From positions 1 through 19,349 of the forward strand of contig CAINSH010000157.1 in the NCBI GenBank assembly GCA_903852955.1: a stretch of 19,349 nucleotides of DNA, written 5' to 3'. This DNA is from an uncultured Actinomycetes bacterium (GTDB lineage Bacteria; Actinomycetota; Actinomycetes; Nanopelagicales; Nanopelagicaceae). Numbering within the stretch: position 1 is the first letter of the stretch; each line of letters begins with the position of its first letter. The notes beneath the pieces were generated by a model, which did no database searches, was not told the origin of the DNA, and worked only from the letters and a program-made list of their open reading frames with translations. This document shows positions 18,544 through 19,349 of the stretch, one piece after another. Both the position numbers and the translations under genes were made by a program.

Positions 18544-19349
18544 ATGACTGATTTCATTGCTCCGGGACAACCCGGAAGCAAAGTTAACTACGCAGCACGG
18601 TATGACCATTGGATTAATGGTGAGTATGTGAAACCAGATTCAGGACAATATTTTGAAAACGTAACTCCAGTTACTGGAAAAGTTTTCTGCGAAGTTGCCC
18701 GAGGAAATGCTAAAGACATCGATAAAGCTCTAGATGCTGCACATGCAGCTGCACCTGCATGGGGTAAAACATCTGCAACTGAGCGCGCAATAATCCTTAA
18801 TAAGATTGCAGATCGCATGGAAGCAAATGTTGAAGCCATCGCTGTTGCTGAAACTTGGGAAAATGGAAAGCCGGTCCGCGAAGCTCTCTATGTCGATATC
18901 CCACTTGCAATAGATCACTTTAGATATTTCGCAGCGGCAATTCGCGCACAAGAAGGAACTGCCGGAGAGTTAGATCATGACACCGTGGCGTATCACTTCC
19001 ATGAGCCTCTAGGGGTTGTTGGCCAGATTATTCCTTGGAACTTCCCAATCTTGATGGCCGTGTGGAAATTGGCTCCGGCAATTGCTGCAGGTAACTGCGT
19101 AGTTTTAAAGCCAGCCGAACAAACTCCAGTTTCTATTCTTTTCTTAATGGACATCATTAAGGATCTATTACCACCAGGTGTTGTAAATATCGTCAATGGT
19201 TTTGGCGTTGAAGCAGGTAAGCCACTTGCCTCATCACCTCGTATTGCAAAGATCGCATTTACTGGTGAAACCACTACTGGTCGCCTCATCATGCAATACG
19301 CATCCGAAAACATCATTCCTGTCAGCCTTGAATTAGGTGGCAAGAGCCC
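18544..19349 (+). CDS. NAD-dependent aldehyde dehydrogenase (acetaldehyde type, AcoD/ExaC-like), N-terminal part
   Basis: Partial at the right edge; 268 complete codons are visible out of about 500 expected. Oxidises an aldehyde, in close relatives acetaldehyde, to the acid. Seen: the start with G-S-K-V-N-Y and [13 protein letters not shown] (164-168), K189 of the cofactor site in [14 protein letters not shown] (239-246), and the general base E263 in L-E-L-G-G-K. The stretch [12 protein letters not shown] is characteristic of the AcoD/ExaC group. The catalytic cysteine lies beyond the window. GGAGG (18535-18539) precedes the ATG by four bases, and the gene has its own promoter candidate with a palindromic site, so it is probably regulated separately from icd. 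Confidence 0.93.
   Translation, partial: MTDFIAPGQPGSKVNYAARYDHWINGEYVKPDSGQYFENVTPVTGKVFCEVARGNAKDIDKALDAAHAAAPAWGKTSATERAIILNKIADRMEANVEAIAVAETWENGKPVREALYVDIPLAIDHFRYFAAAIRAQEGTAGELDHDTVAYHFHEPLGVVGQIIPWNFPILMAVWKLAPAIAAGNCVVLKPAEQTPVSILFLMDIIKDLLPPGVVNIVNGFGVEAGKPLASSPRIAKIAFTGETTTGRLIMQYASENIIPVSLELGGKS

Overview
The window comes from an actinobacterium with a compact, low-GC genome. Spot counts of a few lines give about 40-47% GC. The actinobacterial signs are a WhiB-family iron-sulfur protein of the WhiB3/WhiD type, a His-rich GroEL1-type tail, a guaB-guaB3 pair, a PerM/DUF6350 membrane protein between sucD and purN, and a DUF3017 gene overlapping folD. Low GC, very short gaps, overlapping genes and little regulatory DNA fit streamlined freshwater lineages (acI / Nanopelagicales type). 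That placement is inference from gene content, not a measured phylogeny.

Layout. 1-308: end of groEL, then a perfect inverted-repeat terminator shared with the converging whiB3 gene (384-686, minus). 797-1681: MerR-type regulator with a cobalamin-binding-type sensor region. 1729-6179: guaB, guaB3, guaA and a secreted cyclophilin, overlapping or nearly so. 6180-6905: PIG-L/LmbE deacetylase on minus, divergent from pcrA (6933-9173). 9206-15504: sucC, sucD, perM-like gene, purN, purH, folD, DUF3017, tightly packed. 15553-17732: mdh and icd, each with a clear Shine-Dalgarno. 17743-18426: S51-family peptidase-like protein. 18544 to the window end: aldehyde dehydrogenase, cut by the edge. No stretch over 300 bases lacks a gene; the largest gaps are about 110-117 bp. 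No rRNA, tRNA, CRISPR array, transposase, integrase or phage gene was seen.

How the genes fit together. FolD makes the 10-formyl-tetrahydrofolate used by PurN and PurH; PurH makes IMP; GuaB oxidises IMP to XMP and GuaA aminates XMP to GMP. SucCD, Mdh and Icd cover three TCA-cycle steps. The two main blocks (groEL1-whiB3-guaB-guaB3 and sucC-sucD-perM-purN-purH) match arrangements I recall from Mycobacterium and Streptomyces, so most of the window is old, conserved actinobacterial backbone.

I found no convincing new multi-gene system. The points most worth following are: a GuaB that lacks the whole CBS module; a CarH-like MerR regulator sitting where other actinobacteria carry other regulators, with an abrupt GC change inside the gene; a lactate-dehydrogenase-like Mdh at the usual mdh locus; a repeated promoter layout suggesting leaderless transcripts; and a palindrome inside the spacer of the aldehyde dehydrogenase promoter.
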